64,000 nt of DNA from Nocardioides marinus (GCF_013408145.1 NZ_JACBZI010000001.1:3424001-3488000); one strand, 5' to 3'. Numbered from the stretch's first letter, positions 1-9,309 are shown. Numbers and translations are program-made. The notes: generated from the sequence alone by a model not told the origin.

Positions 1-1205
1 GCCTGGAGGGCGTCCTGCCAGTCGGGGCGGGCGAAGGGGCGCTGGTACGTCGGGCCGTCGTGGGCCACCGAGCGCGGCGGGACGTCGACGACCCGCTCGC
101 CGTGCCAGTCGATCTCGAGGCGACCGGTGTCGGTGACCTCGCCGACGACGACGGCCTCGACGTCCCACTTGGCGCAGATGGCCATGAACGCCGCGACGTC
201 GTCGGGCTCGACGACGGCCATCATCCGCTCCTGGCTCTCGCTCATGAGGATCTCCTCGGGAGCCAGCGTGGAGTCGCGCAGCGGCACCCGGTCGAGCTCG
301 ACGTGCATGCCGCCGTCACCGGCCGAGGCCAGCTCGGAGGTCGCGCAGGACAGCCCGGCGCCGCCGAGGTCCTGGATGCCGGCGACCAGGCCGGCGGCGA
401 AGATCTCGAGCGTGCACTCGATGAGGAGCTTCTCCATGAACGGGTCGCCGACCTGCACCGAGGGCCGCTTGGCGGGGCCGTCGGCGTCGAAGGTCTCCGA
501 GGCCAGCACGGAGACGCCCCCGATGCCGTCGCCGCCGGTGCGGGCGCCGTAGAGGATGACCTGGTTGCCCACGCCGGAGGCCTTGGCCAGGTGGAGGTCC
601 TCGTGCTTGAGCACGCCGACGCACAGGGCGTTGACCAGCGGGTTGCCGAGGTAGGTGGAGTCGAAGACGGCCTCGCCGCCGATGTTGGGCAGGCCCAGGC
701 AGTTGCCGTAGCCGCCGACGCCGGCCACGATCCCGGGCAGCACGCGGTGGGTGTCGGGGGCGTCGAGCGGGCCGAAGCGCAGCGGGTCCATCACGGCGAC
801 CGGGCGCGCGCCCATCGCGAGGATGTCGCGGACGATGCCGCCGATGCCGGTCGCGGCGCCCTGGTAGGGCTCGACGTACGACGGGTGGTTGTGCGACTCG
901 ACCTTGAAGGTCACCGCGTAGCCCTGCCCGACGTCGATGACGCCGGCGTTCTCGCCGATGCCGGCGAGCATCTTGCCGACCGGGGTCTCCTGGGGCAGCT
1001 CGCCGAACTGCTTGAGGTGCACCTTGGAGGACTTGTAGGAGCAGTGCTCGCTCCACATCACCGAGTACATCGCCAGCTCCGAGGAGGTGGGACGGCGCCC
1101 GAGGATCTCGCGGATCCTGGCGTACTCGTCGGCCTTCAGGCCGAGATCGGCCCAGGGCTGCTCGCGGTTCGGGTCCTCGGCGGCGACGGCGACGGTGTCC
1201 AGCAC
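1..1205 (-). CDS. purL: Phosphoribosylformylglycinamidine synthase subunit PurL (3' end beyond window)
   Basis: Large subunit of FGAM synthase, the ATP- and glutamine-dependent fourth step of de novo purine synthesis, acting with PurQ and PurS. The first ~401 residues are present and the C-terminal part runs off the left edge. The N-terminus shows [23 protein letters not shown] and the nucleotide-binding ESHNHPS segment, typical of the small (PurSQL-type) PurL. The start is a GTG giving VLDTV; no ATG is in frame and no clear Shine-Dalgarno is visible. purS and purQ lie about 2.5 kb upstream on the same strand, separated by a plus-strand gene, so this is not one simple operon. Confidence 0.97.
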   Translation of the reverse strand, partial: MLDTVAVAAEDPNREQPWADLGLKADEYARIREILGRRPTSSELAMYSVMWSEHCSYKSSKVHLKQFGELPQETPVGKMLAGIGENAGVIDVGQGYAVTFKVESHNHPSYVEPYQGAATGIGGIVRDILAMGARPVAVMDPLRFGPLDAPDTHRVLPGIVAGVGGYGNCLGLPNIGGEAVFDSTYLGNPLVNALCVGVLKHEDLHLAKASGVGNQVILYGARTGGDGIGGVSVLASETFDADGPAKRPSVQVGDPFMEKLLIECTLEIFAAGLVAGIQDLGGAGLSCATSELASAGDGGMHVELDRVPLRDSTLAPEEILMSESQERMMAVVEPDDVAAFMAICAKWDVEAVVVGEVTDTGRLEIDWHGERVVDVPPRSVAHDGPTYQRPFARPDWQDALQ

Positions 1206-1316
1206 GGGAGAAATCTACCGACCCCCGTCCGCCGCCGGTCAGCCGCGCCCCTCAACCGGCGCCCTCGGCGGCCGATCGGACCGGCCGTCCAGACCGAAAC
1301 CCCTGCTGACCTGCGA

Positions 1317-1336
1317 GAACTACATGTCTGTAGTTC
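1317..1336. promoter_or_regulatory. Perfect 8-bp inverted repeat between purL and DUF1906 gene
   Basis: GAACTACA and TGTAGTTC face each other across a 4-nt centre (TGTC). This is AT-richer than its surroundings and sits in the divergent promoter region. It recalls operators of BlaI/MecI/CopY-type repressors (TACA...TGTA cores), but the spacing is wider than their usual 2 nt. The regulator is unknown. Confidence 0.45.
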
Positions 1337-1348
1337 GCGGCGAAGCCT

Positions 1349-1375
1349 GTTACTCGTGTGACTGATGTGGTTATC
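1349..1375 (+). promoter_or_regulatory. Three 9-bp direct repeats upstream of secreted cell-wall protein
   Basis: Three consecutive 9-mers, GTTACTCGT, GTGACTGAT and GTGGTTATC, lie about 70 nt before the start codon at 1445. Tandem GTNAC half-sites are typical of OmpR-family regulators. In actinobacteria MtrA uses such sites to control cell-wall hydrolases, which would suit the product. The MtrA link is inference only. Confidence 0.35.
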
Positions 1376-1444
1376 GTGCTGTGGTCGCTCCGCCAGGGAC
1401 GACGACTTCCCCCCGCTTCGACTCCGTGCCGCTGGAGCTCCACC

Positions 1445-2896
1445 ATGACCCGACCGGGCCTCGTCCGCACCCGCACCTCCTCGCGCCGCGCCCTCCTGCG
1501 GCGCGCCGGCAGCGCCGCCGCCTCCGGGCTGCTCGCGCTGACCGTGCTCGGCGCCGCCCCGTCCGGCACCGCGGCGTACGCCGCCGAGGTCGGTGCTCGT
1601 CGCTCCCCCATCGTCGACGGGGGCGTGGTGGTCACGCCGGGCAACTTCACCGGCTACGGCTTCGACCAGTGCCTGGCGCCGGACAGCAAGGCGATGCGCA
1701 CCTGGTGGAACAACTCACCGTTCTCCGCGGTCGGCATCTACATCTCCGGGAAGTCTCGCGCCTGCCGCAACCAGCCCAACCTCAGCAAGGAGTGGGTGCT
1801 CCAGCAGGCCACCCTCGGCTGGCGGCTGCTGCCGATCACCCTGGGCCCGCAGGCCTCCTGCCAGCCGCGCTTCCCGCGCTACTCCGACGACGTGCGGATC
1901 AACCCCAAGCCGGGGAGGAAGAAGGACTACCACAAGGCGCTGAAGATGGGCCGCGCCGAGGCGGAGACGACCGTCGCCGATGCCCTCGCGCTCGGCATCG
2001 CCGAGGGCAGCACGCTGTGGTACGACCTCGAGGGGTTCGACGCCTCCAACACCGACTGCCGTGAGTCGGCCCTGTCCTTCCTCTCCGGCTGGACCCAGAA
2101 GCTGCACCGCCTCGGCTACGTCTCCGGCGTCTACTCCAGCGCCAGCTCCGGCATCGCCGCCCTCGACGACGCCCGGGTCCAGCGCCCGGACCGCTACGTG
2201 CTGCCCGACGCCATCTGGATCGCCCGCTGGGACGGGAGGGCCAACACCGACACCACCTACATCCGCGACGACGGGTGGCGCCCCGGCGGCCGGATGAAGC
2301 AGTACCGCGGCGGCCACGACGAGACCTGGGGCGGCGTCCGCATCAACATCGACAGCAACTTCCTCGACCTCGGTCGCGGCACCACCGCCCGCGCCGAGAA
2401 GGACAAGTGCGGCGGCACGCGCATCAGCTGGCAGGACTACCCGCTGCTGCGCCCCCCGCGGACGAAGAAGAACGGCCAGGAGGTCGTGCCCGACCCGGCC
2501 CTGGTCACCACGCTGCAGTGCCTGCTGCGGGAGCGGAAGTACTTCGACGGCGACCTCACCGGCGACTACGGCAGCCGCACCCTCAAGGCCACCCGCGCCT
2601 GGCAGGCCGACCGCGGCTTCGACGAGCAGGACCTCTGGTCGCGCCAGCACTGGATGTCGCTGCTGGCCGCCGGCTCCAAGCCGATCCTGAAGTACGGCTC
2701 TTCCGGAGACGCCGTACGCCGCCTGCAGCGCACCCTCAACGCCGCCTCGCCCAAGGCGACCCTGGTGGTCACCGGCGTCTACGGCCCCGGCGTCGAGCCG
2801 GCCGTGAAGGACTGGCAGGACCGGGTGGGCATGGAGCCCTCCGGGGTCGTGAACAAGCGGGTCTGGCGCAAGCTGCTCAAGGGCGTCCGTAGCTGA
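1445..2896 (+). CDS. Secreted DUF1906 glycoside-hydrolase-like protein with C-terminal peptidoglycan-binding repeats
   Basis: 483-residue exported protein. The N-terminus has a long basic signal peptide with a twin-arginine-like SRRALLRR stretch, a hydrophobic core and an AYA-A type cleavage region near residue 46, so Tat or Sec export is likely. Residues ~55-310 match DUF1906 (GH25-like TIM barrel: GFDQC, WYDLEGF, GVYSS, IARWDG, DSN), thought to bind or cut cell-wall glycans. Two peptidoglycan-binding-type units follow (about residues 350-410 and 415-480). The ATG at 1445 has GGAG 7 nt upstream; an in-frame GTG at 1358 would add 29 poorly suited residues. No partner genes adjoin it. Confidence 0.85.
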   Translation: MTRPGLVRTRTSSRRALLRRAGSAAASGLLALTVLGAAPSGTAAYAAEVGARRSPIVDGGVVVTPGNFTGYGFDQCLAPDSKAMRTWWNNSPFSAVGIYISGKSRACRNQPNLSKEWVLQQATLGWRLLPITLGPQASCQPRFPRYSDDVRINPKPGRKKDYHKALKMGRAEAETTVADALALGIAEGSTLWYDLEGFDASNTDCRESALSFLSGWTQKLHRLGYVSGVYSSASSGIAALDDARVQRPDRYVLPDAIWIARWDGRANTDTTYIRDDGWRPGGRMKQYRGGHDETWGGVRINIDSNFLDLGRGTTARAEKDKCGGTRISWQDYPLLRPPRTKKNGQEVVPDPALVTTLQCLLRERKYFDGDLTGDYGSRTLKATRAWQADRGFDEQDLWSRQHWMSLLAAGSKPILKYGSSGDAVRRLQRTLNAASPKATLVVTGVYGPGVEPAVKDWQDRVGMEPSGVVNKRVWRKLLKGVRS

Positions 2897-3005
2897 CGCA
2901 GGAGCTGAGGCCGAGCGGGCGCAACCTTCCGTCAGGACGCGCCGGTTCGACCCGTCGCCTGTGCCCGGCCACGGGGAGGGGCGCCGACGCGGGGACGCGG
3001 ACGGG

Positions 3006-3099
3006 CGGGCTCACCCCCGGCGGAGGGTGGATGGGCCTGGCCCCCCTGGAGCGACGAAGGAGCGGAAGGGGTGGTTCCCCTCCGCCGGGGGTGGGCCCG
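3006..3099. terminator. Long 22-bp inverted repeat with 50-nt spacer between convergent genes
   Basis: 3006-3027 pairs with 3078-3099 (one G-U pair) around a 50-nt internal segment. It lies in the 298-nt gap between the converging DUF1906 and DUF3817 genes, so it could end transcription in both directions. The spacer is unusually long for a simple terminator, so it may be a palindromic mobile remnant. Nothing else was recognised in this gap. Confidence 0.55.
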
Positions 3100-3194
3100 A
3101 CCGGGAGCGGCACCGCCTCGGCGGCCCTCCCCCTGAGGGTCTCGAGGCCCGGCCGGGGCCGGCCTCGCACCTCGACCAGCGACCAGGCGGCGGC

Positions 3195-3641
3195 TCAGGA
3201 GGTCGGCGGGCCGACGAGGAGAGCCAGACCGGTGAGGGCGGCGACGGCGACCAGGCCGGCGGCCAGGCCCTGGGTCGGGGAGCGGACCAGCCAGGCGACC
3301 ACGCGCTCGAGCGGGCCGGTGGGGTCGGTCGTGCGGAGTCGCCAGGCGTCGGCCAGCGGGTGGCGCCGCTCGACCCACCGGTCGAAGGGCACGGTCGCGA
3401 AGGGGGGTACGGCGCAGGCCAGCGCGGCCAGGGTCCGACCCGGCCGCCAGCGCTGGTCGACCGCGACGACGAGCGTGACCACGCCGTACGCGACGAACAC
3501 GACGCCGTGCAGCATGCCGAACACGCTCACCCCGAGCTCGGTGGTCTCGGTGACGTACTTGAGGAACATGCCGGTGAGCAGCAGCGCCCAGGTGATGGCC
3601 TCGGCGACCGCCACGCGGCCGAACAGCAGTGCAGGGCTCAT
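3195..3641 (-). CDS. DUF3817 integral membrane protein
   Basis: 148-residue protein with about three hydrophobic helices and the DUF3817 hallmark TGMFLKYVTETTELGVSVFGMLHGVVFVAY. The biochemical function of the family is unknown. It starts 14 nt after the purQ stop on the same strand, so it is probably the last gene of a purS-purQ-DUF3817 operon. The C-terminal part (about residues 85-148) carries an extra Arg-rich loop and a last hydrophobic segment (GLAAGLVAVAALTGLALLV). Confidence 0.85.
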   Translation of the reverse strand: MSPALLFGRVAVAEAITWALLLTGMFLKYVTETTELGVSVFGMLHGVVFVAYGVVTLVVAVDQRWRPGRTLAALACAVPPFATVPFDRWVERRHPLADAWRLRTTDPTGPLERVVAWLVRSPTQGLAAGLVAVAALTGLALLVGPPTS

Positions 3642-3655
3642 GGTGGAGGTGCGGC

Positions 3656-4324
3656 TCAGGCGAAGGCGGACTCGACGAGGCTGGTGAAGAAGCCCAGCCC
3701 GTCGGTGCCGGAGCCGGTGAGCTCCTCCACGGAGTGCTCGGGGTGCGGCATCAGGCCCACCACGTTGCCGCGCTCGTTGGTGACGCCGGCGATGTCGCGG
3801 GCCGAGCCGTTGGGGTTGAGGTCGAGGTAGCGGGCGAGCACCTGGCCCTCGCCCTCGAGCCGGTCGAGGGTGGGCTCGTCGGCGACGTACCCGCCCTCGC
3901 CGTTCTTGAGGACGACGGTGATCTCCTGACCCTCGGCGTAGGCGGAGGTCCAGGCGGTGCGGTTGTTCTCGATGCGCAGGCGCTGGTCGCGGCAGACGAA
4001 CTTGCGGTGGTCGTTGCGGATCAGCGCGCCGGGCAGCAGGTGGGACTCGCAGAGGATCTGGAAGCCGTTGCAGATGCCGAGGACGGGCATGCCCTTCTTC
4101 GCAGCCTCGATCACCTCGGTCATGACCGGGGAGAAGCGGGAGATGGCGCCGCAGCGCAGGTAGTCGCCGTAGGAGAACCCGCCGGGCAGGACGACCGCGT
4201 CGACACCCCTCAGGTCGTGGTCGCCGTGCCACAGGGCGACGGCCTCCTGGCCACCGATACCGACCGCGCGCGCGGCGTCGACGTCGTCCAGGGAGCCCGG
4301 GAAGGTGACGACGCCGATCTTCAC
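3656..4324 (-). CDS. purQ: Phosphoribosylformylglycinamidine synthase glutaminase subunit PurQ
   Basis: Class I glutamine amidotransferase subunit that supplies ammonia to PurL. Of 222 residues, the nucleophile is the Cys of VLGICNGFQ (about residue 86), and the His/Glu pair is in [11 protein letters not shown] near the C-terminus. [10 protein letters not shown] is also typical. The GTG start (VKIGVV) overlaps the purS stop in GTGA (4321-4324), a sign of translational coupling. Confidence 0.97.
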   Translation of the reverse strand: MKIGVVTFPGSLDDVDAARAVGIGGQEAVALWHGDHDLRGVDAVVLPGGFSYGDYLRCGAISRFSPVMTEVIEAAKKGMPVLGICNGFQILCESHLLPGALIRNDHRKFVCRDQRLRIENNRTAWTSAYAEGQEITVVLKNGEGGYVADEPTLDRLEGEGQVLARYLDLNPNGSARDIAGVTNERGNVVGLMPHPEHSVEELTGSGTDGLGFFTSLVESAFA

Positions 4325-4596
4325 GCGGGGCTCCCGGCGGCGGGCGTGACGTCGTCCTCGACGTGGACCGCGAAGTTCTCGATCACGGGGTTGGACAGCA
4401 GGGTCTCGGCCATCTTCTCGACCTCGGCGAGGACCTCGGCGGTCACCTCGCCGGCGATCTCGAGCTCGAAGCGCTTGCCCTGGCGGACGTCGGTCACGCC
4501 GGAGAAGCCGAGGCGGGGCAGTGCGCCGAGCACGGCCTTGCCCTGGGGGTCGAGGATCTCGGGCTTGGGCATCACGTCGACGACGACACGGGCCAC
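4321..4596 (-). CDS. purS: Phosphoribosylformylglycinamidine synthase subunit PurS
   Basis: 91-residue small subunit that bridges PurQ and PurL in the FGAM synthase complex. It begins [22 protein letters not shown], an almost invariant opening of actinobacterial PurS, and ends in the VHVEDD strand. It is the first gene of the purS-purQ-DUF3817 unit. The 100-nt gap upstream is shared with the divergent amidase gene and must hold both promoters. Confidence 0.96.
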   Translation of the reverse strand: MARVVVDVMPKPEILDPQGKAVLGALPRLGFSGVTDVRQGKRFELEIAGEVTAEVLAEVEKMAETLLSNPVIENFAVHVEDDVTPAAGSPA

Positions 4597-4696
4597 GGGG
4601 CAGCTCCTGGCTCAGAGTGGTGACAGCAAGGGGTGGACAACCGGGGGCGAGTCTATCGGGGCCCGCGGACGCTCCGACGGGCGATACCCTCGCGCG

Positions 4697-5485
4697 ATGA
4701 GGCGCCCCCGAGCCGCGGCCGTCGTGCCGCTCCTGCTCGTGCTCGGCGCTGCCGTCACCCTCGGGGCCGCGCTCGGCCCCGCCCCCGCCGGGGCGGACGA
4801 GGTCGCACCGCCCCAGGAGATCGTGACCGGCCACGTGCTGCGCCCGCTCCCGCTGGCCGGACGGCACGTCGTCGTGGACCCCGGCCACCAGCTCGGCAAC
4901 GCCCGCTTCCCCGCCGAGACCGCGCGGCTGGTCGAGGCCGGCGGGTTCCGCAAGGCCTGCAACACCAGCGGCACCGCCACCGACGCCGGCTACCCCGAGG
5001 CGACCTTCACCTGGGAGGTCTCCCGCCGTCTCGCCGAGCGGCTGCGTCGGGCCGGTGCCACCGTGACGCTGACCCGCGACGGTGACTCCGCCGACCGCTG
5101 GGGGCCCTGCGTGGACGAGCGGGGCACCGCCGGCAACGCCGAGGGGGCCGACCTCAAGGTCTCGGTGCACGGCGACGGGTCGTACGCCGCAGGTGCCCAC
5201 GGCTTCCACGTCATCGCCGGCGACGAGGCGTCGCTGCGGGTGGCCGAGGTGGTGCGCGGCGCGCTCGAGGACGCCGGGTTCGCCCGGGCCACCTACGTCG
5301 CCGGCGGGGACGGGCTCGACCTGCGCACCGACCTGGCCACGCTCAACCTCTCCGCGATGCCCGCGGTGCTGGTCGAGCTGGGCAACATGCGCGACGCCGG
5401 CGACGCCGCGGTGATGACCAGCCCCGCGGGGCAGGAGCGGTTCGCGAGTGCGCTGGCCTCCGGCGTACGACGCTGGCTGCGGTGA
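4697..5485 (+). CDS. Secreted N-acetylmuramoyl-L-alanine amidase (Amidase_3 family)
   Basis: 262-residue zinc amidase expected to cut the amide bond between MurNAc and the stem peptide. A Sec signal peptide ([20 protein letters not shown]...AGA) is followed by the Amidase_3 fold: [12 protein letters not shown] carries the first zinc His, [16 protein letters not shown] the zinc Glu, and KVSVHGDGS and [13 protein letters not shown] the later conserved blocks. It resembles mycobacterial Rv3717-type amidases in lacking a cell-wall-binding domain. TACCCT lies 6 nt before the ATG and no Shine-Dalgarno is seen, so the mRNA is probably leaderless. Confidence 0.9.
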   Translation: MRRPRAAAVVPLLLVLGAAVTLGAALGPAPAGADEVAPPQEIVTGHVLRPLPLAGRHVVVDPGHQLGNARFPAETARLVEAGGFRKACNTSGTATDAGYPEATFTWEVSRRLAERLRRAGATVTLTRDGDSADRWGPCVDERGTAGNAEGADLKVSVHGDGSYAAGAHGFHVIAGDEASLRVAEVVRGALEDAGFARATYVAGGDGLDLRTDLATLNLSAMPAVLVELGNMRDAGDAAVMTSPAGQERFASALASGVRRWLR

Positions 5486-5496
5486 GCCCGCACCCC

Positions 5497-5514
5497 CCGG
5501 CCGCCTCCGGCCGG
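5497..5514 (+). terminator. GC-rich hairpin after the amidase gene
   Basis: A 7-bp perfect stem (CCGGCCG / CGGCCGG, 4-nt loop CCTC), flanked by further C-run/G-run pairing, starts 12 nt after the stop codon. No U-tract follows, as is usual in actinobacteria. Confidence 0.45.
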
Positions 5515-5546
5515 ACGGGTGGGGGTGGCTGCGGCACACTGGAGAC

Positions 5547-6047
5547 ATGAGCCAGCAGCGCCCGGACCTCGCCTCTCCCCTGAGCCTGGAGTTCCCGCAG
5601 TCCCTGGCGGTCTACGACGACTACGCGCAGGCGCAACGCACCGTGGACTTCCTCAGCGACGAGGAGTTCCCCGTCGAGCAGCTGATGATCGTCGGCACCG
5701 ACCTCAAGCGGGTCGAGAAGATCACCGGCCGGCTGACCACGGGCCGCGTGGCGCTGAGCGGGGCGGCGTCGGGCGCGTGGTTCGGGCTGTTCGTGGGGCT
5801 GATCTTCGTGCTGCTCACCGACGAGTCCGCCCTGGCCGCCCTGCTGCCGCCGCTGCTGATCGGCGCGCTGTTCGGGTTGGTGTTCGCACTCATGGGGTAC
5901 GCCGCCACGCGCGGCAAGCGCGACTTCTCCTCCGTCACCCAGGTCGTCGCCACCCGCTACGAGGTGCTGGTCGAGCACAAGTCGGCCGCCCGTGCACGCG
6001 AGCTGCTCGCCGGTCTGCCCGGGGCACTGCCGAACCCCTTCGCGTGA
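5547..6047 (+). CDS. General stress protein (YflT/GSP17M-like) membrane protein
   Basis: 166 residues. The N-terminal half ([35 protein letters not shown]) matches the general stress protein 17M/YflT-like domain. Two membrane helices follow (about residues 73-95 and 100-120) with a Gly/Ala-rich entry, and the C-terminal tail returns to the cytoplasm ([19 protein letters not shown]). Function is unknown; homologues are stress-induced in Gram-positive bacteria. The gene stands alone between an amidase and a minus-strand fatty-acid gene. Confidence 0.8.
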   Translation: MSQQRPDLASPLSLEFPQSLAVYDDYAQAQRTVDFLSDEEFPVEQLMIVGTDLKRVEKITGRLTTGRVALSGAASGAWFGLFVGLIFVLLTDESALAALLPPLLIGALFGLVFALMGYAATRGKRDFSSVTQVVATRYEVLVEHKSAARARELLAGLPGALPNPFA

Positions 6048-6074
6048 CGGGGACGCGCCAGCGGACCCGTCGAT

Positions 6075-6133
6075 GGTGGTCGAGCGAGCGGCACGGCTGA
6101 GCTTGAGAAGCCGTGACCCGCGTGTCGAGACCC
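6075..6133. repeat. Extragenic palindromic repeat, family A, copy 1
   Basis: The element runs GGTGGTCGAG...CGAGACCC with an inner 7-bp stem CACGGCT (6092-6098) / AGCCGTG (6109-6115) and a 10-nt loop. A second copy at 47281-47334 has the same layout but a different stem sequence that still pairs. It fills the 114-nt gap between two convergent genes. Confidence 0.7.
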
Positions 6134-6161
6134 GGTGAGGGCAGACGACCTCTCCCGACGC

Positions 6162-6311
6162 TCAGCGCCGGCTCGGCCGCAGCACCACGATGAACAGCGC
6201 GACGCCCAGGCCCGCGAGGAGCGGGCCGAAGGCGACGTCGGGCGAGCCGTACCACCACAGGCCGCCGCCCACGGTCATGAGGGCGGCGACCATCAGGAGG
6301 AGCAGCCTCAC
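6162..6311 (-). CDS. Small two-helix membrane protein
   Basis: 49 residues, almost wholly hydrophobic, with two predicted membrane helices (about residues 2-20 and 26-44) and a basic RPSRR tail. The GTG start overlaps the stop of the upstream acyl-CoA ligase gene in GTGA (6308-6311), so it is translationally coupled and probably real despite its size. The family is not recognised. It might sit at the membrane near the ligase, but that is only a guess from coupling. Confidence 0.65.
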   Translation of the reverse strand: MRLLLLMVAALMTVGGGLWWYGSPDVAFGPLLAGLGVALFIVVLRPSRR

Positions 6312-7888
6312 GTGAGCTCGCGCTTGAGGATCTTGCCGGTGGCGGTCATGGGGAGGTTCTCGACGACCTCGACCAGGCGCGGGTACTTGTAGTTGGCCAT
6401 CTGCTCCTTGCCCCACGCGACGAGCTCCTCGGCGGTCGTGGTGGCGCCCGGGTTGAGGATGACGTACGCCTTGACCTCCTCGCCGTGCGACTCGTGCGGG
6501 ACGCCGATGACCGCGGCCAGCGAGACGTCCTCGTGGGTCAGGAGGACCTCCTCGATCTCGCGGGGGTACACGTTGTAGCCGCCGCGGATGATCATGTCCT
6601 TGGAGCGGTCGACGATGTAGTAGAAGCCGTCGCCGTCCTTGCGGCCCAGGTCACCGGAGCGGAACCAGCCCTCGGCGTTGAGGACCTCCTCGGTCGCCTC
6701 GGGGCGGCCGTAGTAGCCCTTCATGATGTTGTGGCCCTTGATGGCGATCTCGCCGACGGCGGTCTTGCCGTCCTCCTCGAGGTCCTCGGGCACCCGCTCC
6801 CAGGAGTCGGCCTGCAGCAGACACATCTCGACGCCGGGGATCGGGGTGCCGATCGAGCCCACGCGCGGCGGCTCGCCGTACGGGCTGAAGGAGGCGACCG
6901 GGGAGGTCTCGGAGAGGCCGTAGCCCTCCAGGATCGTGACGCCGAACTTCTTCTCGAAGTCCTTGTGCACCTCCACCGGCAGGGCCGACCCACCGGCGGC
7001 GGCGACGCGGAGGTTCTTGGCGAGCGTCTCCACGTCGACCTCGGGGGTCAGGGCACCCAGGAGGCCCCAGTACATCGTCGGGACGCCGGCGAAGAAGGTG
7101 ACCTGCTCCTTGAGCATCAGGCCCAGGGCGGGCTCGGCCTCGAAGCGGGGCAGCATGACGACGGTGCCGCCGTAGGCGAAGCCGCCGTTCTGGATCACGG
7201 TCTGGCCGAAGGAGTGGAACAGCGGGAGCACGCAGAGGTAGGTGTCGGGGTTCGCGGCGTCGGCACCGAAGAGAGCCTCGCCGGACAGCGCGTTGTCGCG
7301 CATGTTGCGGTGCCGCAGCTCGGCGCCCTTGGGCTGACCGGTGGTGCCGGAGGTGTAGAGGATGACCGCGGTGTCGTCCTCGTCGGTCTGGACCGTGTCG
7401 AACGTCGGCGCCTGCGAGCCGATCGCCTGGAAGAGCGTGGTCGTGCCCTCGATCGGCGACGCGGCGGCCGGGTCGGCGGTGATCATGAAGAAGTGCTCGC
7501 AGCCCGGGGTCTCGGAGAATCCCTGGTGACCGGCCTCGCCGATCGGCAGCTCCGGGGTGCCCTGGAAGCAGAACAGCGCCTTCGCCTCGGAGTCGGCGAG
7601 GTGGTAGGCCACCTCGCGGCCCTTGAGCAGCACGTTGAGCGGCACGACGGCCGCGCCGGCCTTGAGGATGCCGTAGTAGACGATCGAGAAGTAGGGCAGG
7701 TTCGGGCAGCTGAGCGCGACCTTGTCGCCGTGGCCGATGCCGCGCTCGGCGAGTGCGCCGGCGACCTGGTTGGCCAGGGTGTTCACGGTCGCGTAGTTCA
7801 GGCGCGTGTCGCCGAAGACGATGGCGTCGCGCTCGGGGTACGTCGCGGCGCTGGTCTCGAGCAGGCTCGCGAGGTTGTAGCTGGTCAC
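6308..7888 (-). CDS. Long-chain fatty-acid--CoA ligase (FadD-type)
   Basis: 526-residue ANL-superfamily enzyme that activates a carboxylic acid to acyl-AMP, then acyl-CoA. Motifs are in order: ILYTSGTTGQPKGAELRH (P-loop A3), LPLFHSFGQT, GYGLSETSP (A5), GWFRSGDLG (A7), DRSKDMIIRGGYNVYPREIE (A8 hinge) and GKILKREL with the catalytic Lys at the C-terminus (A10). Length and motifs fit medium/long-chain ligases; the substrate cannot be read from sequence. The GTG start has GGAGG upstream. It is coupled to the 49-residue membrane protein downstream. Confidence 0.9.
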   Translation of the reverse strand: MTSYNLASLLETSAATYPERDAIVFGDTRLNYATVNTLANQVAGALAERGIGHGDKVALSCPNLPYFSIVYYGILKAGAAVVPLNVLLKGREVAYHLADSEAKALFCFQGTPELPIGEAGHQGFSETPGCEHFFMITADPAAASPIEGTTTLFQAIGSQAPTFDTVQTDEDDTAVILYTSGTTGQPKGAELRHRNMRDNALSGEALFGADAANPDTYLCVLPLFHSFGQTVIQNGGFAYGGTVVMLPRFEAEPALGLMLKEQVTFFAGVPTMYWGLLGALTPEVDVETLAKNLRVAAAGGSALPVEVHKDFEKKFGVTILEGYGLSETSPVASFSPYGEPPRVGSIGTPIPGVEMCLLQADSWERVPEDLEEDGKTAVGEIAIKGHNIMKGYYGRPEATEEVLNAEGWFRSGDLGRKDGDGFYYIVDRSKDMIIRGGYNVYPREIEEVLLTHEDVSLAAVIGVPHESHGEEVKAYVILNPGATTTAEELVAWGKEQMANYKYPRLVEVVENLPMTATGKILKRELT

Positions 7889-7972
7889 TGGTGGCCTCCG
7901 TCACGTCGGGTTCGGCGCCAACCTACCGACCGGTCACGAACCCGAGCAGTGCTGCGGTCCAAAGATCGCCGC

Positions 7973-8401
7973 TCAGGTGGTGCGTGAGCCCAGGATGGCC
8001 GCCGCGCGGCGCAGGTCGGCGCGCACCGGCAGCACCGAGGCGTACGACGCCAGCAGCCCGATCGCGCGGACCGGACCCGGCCCGGTGATGCGGAACCGGA
8101 AGTGCACGTCGCACCCGGCCCCGGTCGGGGCGAAGGTCAGGTCGAGCGCCGCCGTGACCCGCTTCCAGGTGCCGTCCTCGGACCACTGATGCGGACGGTC
8201 GTAGGAGGTCGTGCGCATCGCCGGGCGCAGCCCGGGCGTGGTCACGTCGGTCCAGGTCTGGCCGACCCCGACCTCCCCGGTGACGTCCTCGACCGCGGCC
8301 AGGCTGGACTGCCACTGCGGGCGGTTGGCCGGCTCGACGAGGTAGTCGAAGGCCACCTCGGCCGGCACCGGGAACGGCACGGTCCCCCCGACGGTGCGCA
8401 T
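7973..8401 (-). CDS. SRPBCC (START-like) family protein
   Basis: 142 residues with the polyketide-cyclase/START layout: GTVPFPVPAEVAFDYLVEPANRPQWQ at the N-terminus, a middle strand series, and a long C-terminal helix. These proteins form a hydrophobic cavity that binds lipids or small ligands; the ligand here is unknown. GAGGAG precedes the ATG. It begins 11 nt after the purC stop on the same strand, so it is probably cotranscribed with purC. Confidence 0.82.
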   Translation of the reverse strand: MRTVGGTVPFPVPAEVAFDYLVEPANRPQWQSSLAAVEDVTGEVGVGQTWTDVTTPGLRPAMRTTSYDRPHQWSEDGTWKRVTAALDLTFAPTGAGCDVHFRFRITGPGPVRAIGLLASYASVLPVRADLRRAAAILGSRTT

Positions 8402-8412
8402 CGTCGTACTCC

Positions 8413-9309
8413 TCAGAACCGCTGACCGGTGAGGCGCTCGTAGGCCTCGATGTAGCGGGACCGGGTGCGCTCGACGACCTCGGCCGGCAGCGCGGGCGGC
8501 GCCTCGCCGGACGCCTTGTCCCAGCCGGACTCGGGCGAGAGCGCCCAGTTGCGCACGATCTGCTTGTCGTAGGAGGGCTGGGTGCGGCCGGGCTCGTAGT
8601 CGTCGGCCGGCCAGAAGCGGCTGGAGTCGGGGGTGAGGACCTCGTCGCCCAGCACGGTCGCGCCGTCCGCCCTCCGCCCGAACTCCAGCTTGGTGTCGGC
8701 CAGCAGGATCCCGCGCTCGCGGGCCAGCGACTCGGCGCGGGCGTAGACCTGCAGCGTCAGGTCGCGCAGCCTGGCGGCGTCGTCGGCGCCGATGGTGGCG
8801 ACGACCGCGTCGTAGGAGACGTTCTCGTCGTGGTCGCCGAGCTCGGCCTTCGTGGCGGGCGTGAAGATCGGCTGCTCGAGGCGGCTGCCGTCCACGAGGC
8901 CCTCGGGCAGCGGTACGCCGCAGACCTCGCCGGTGGCGCGGTAGTCGATGAGGCCGGAGCCGGTGAGGTAGCCGCGGGCGACGCACTCGACGGGGAACAT
9001 GTCGAGCTTCTCGCAGATCACCGCGCGGCCGCGCACGGCCTCGGGGACGTCGGTGGACACGACGTGGTGCGGGACGAGGTCGGCGAGCTGCTCGAACCAC
9101 CACAGCGACATCCGGGTCAGGATCTCGCCCTTGTCGGGGATGGCCGTGTCGAGCACGAAGTCGAAGATCGACAGCCGGTCGCTGGCCACCATGAGGAAGC
9201 GGCCGGCGTGCTCGCCCTCGGTGACCTCGTAGAGGTCACGCACCTTGCCGGAGTGGACGTGCCGGGTGCCGGCGATCGCGGGAGCGGGCGGGATGTTGAG
9301 GTCGGCCAC
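8413..9309 (-). CDS. purC: Phosphoribosylaminoimidazole-succinocarboxamide synthase
   Basis: SAICAR synthetase, 298 residues, joins aspartate to CAIR with ATP. Diagnostic stretches are HSGKVRDLYEV (phosphate-binding), SDRLSIFDFVL, ECVARGYLTGSG, LADTKLEFG and DSSRFWPADDYEPG. Length fits the bacterial/fungal-type monomer. The upstream gap (9310-9436) is filled with family B palindromic repeats, so its promoter must lie close to or within the repeat. Confidence 0.97.
   Translation of the reverse strand: MADLNIPPAPAIAGTRHVHSGKVRDLYEVTEGEHAGRFLMVASDRLSIFDFVLDTAIPDKGEILTRMSLWWFEQLADLVPHHVVSTDVPEAVRGRAVICEKLDMFPVECVARGYLTGSGLIDYRATGEVCGVPLPEGLVDGSRLEQPIFTPATKAELGDHDENVSYDAVVATIGADDAARLRDLTLQVYARAESLARERGILLADTKLEFGRRADGATVLGDEVLTPDSSRFWPADDYEPGRTQPSYDKQIVRNWALSPESGWDKASGEAPPALPAEVVERTRSRYIEAYERLTGQRF

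Noticed and set aside
1317..1336. LexA (SOS) box
   Set aside because: Spacing between GAAC and GTTC is 12 nt, not the 4 of actinobacterial SOS boxes.
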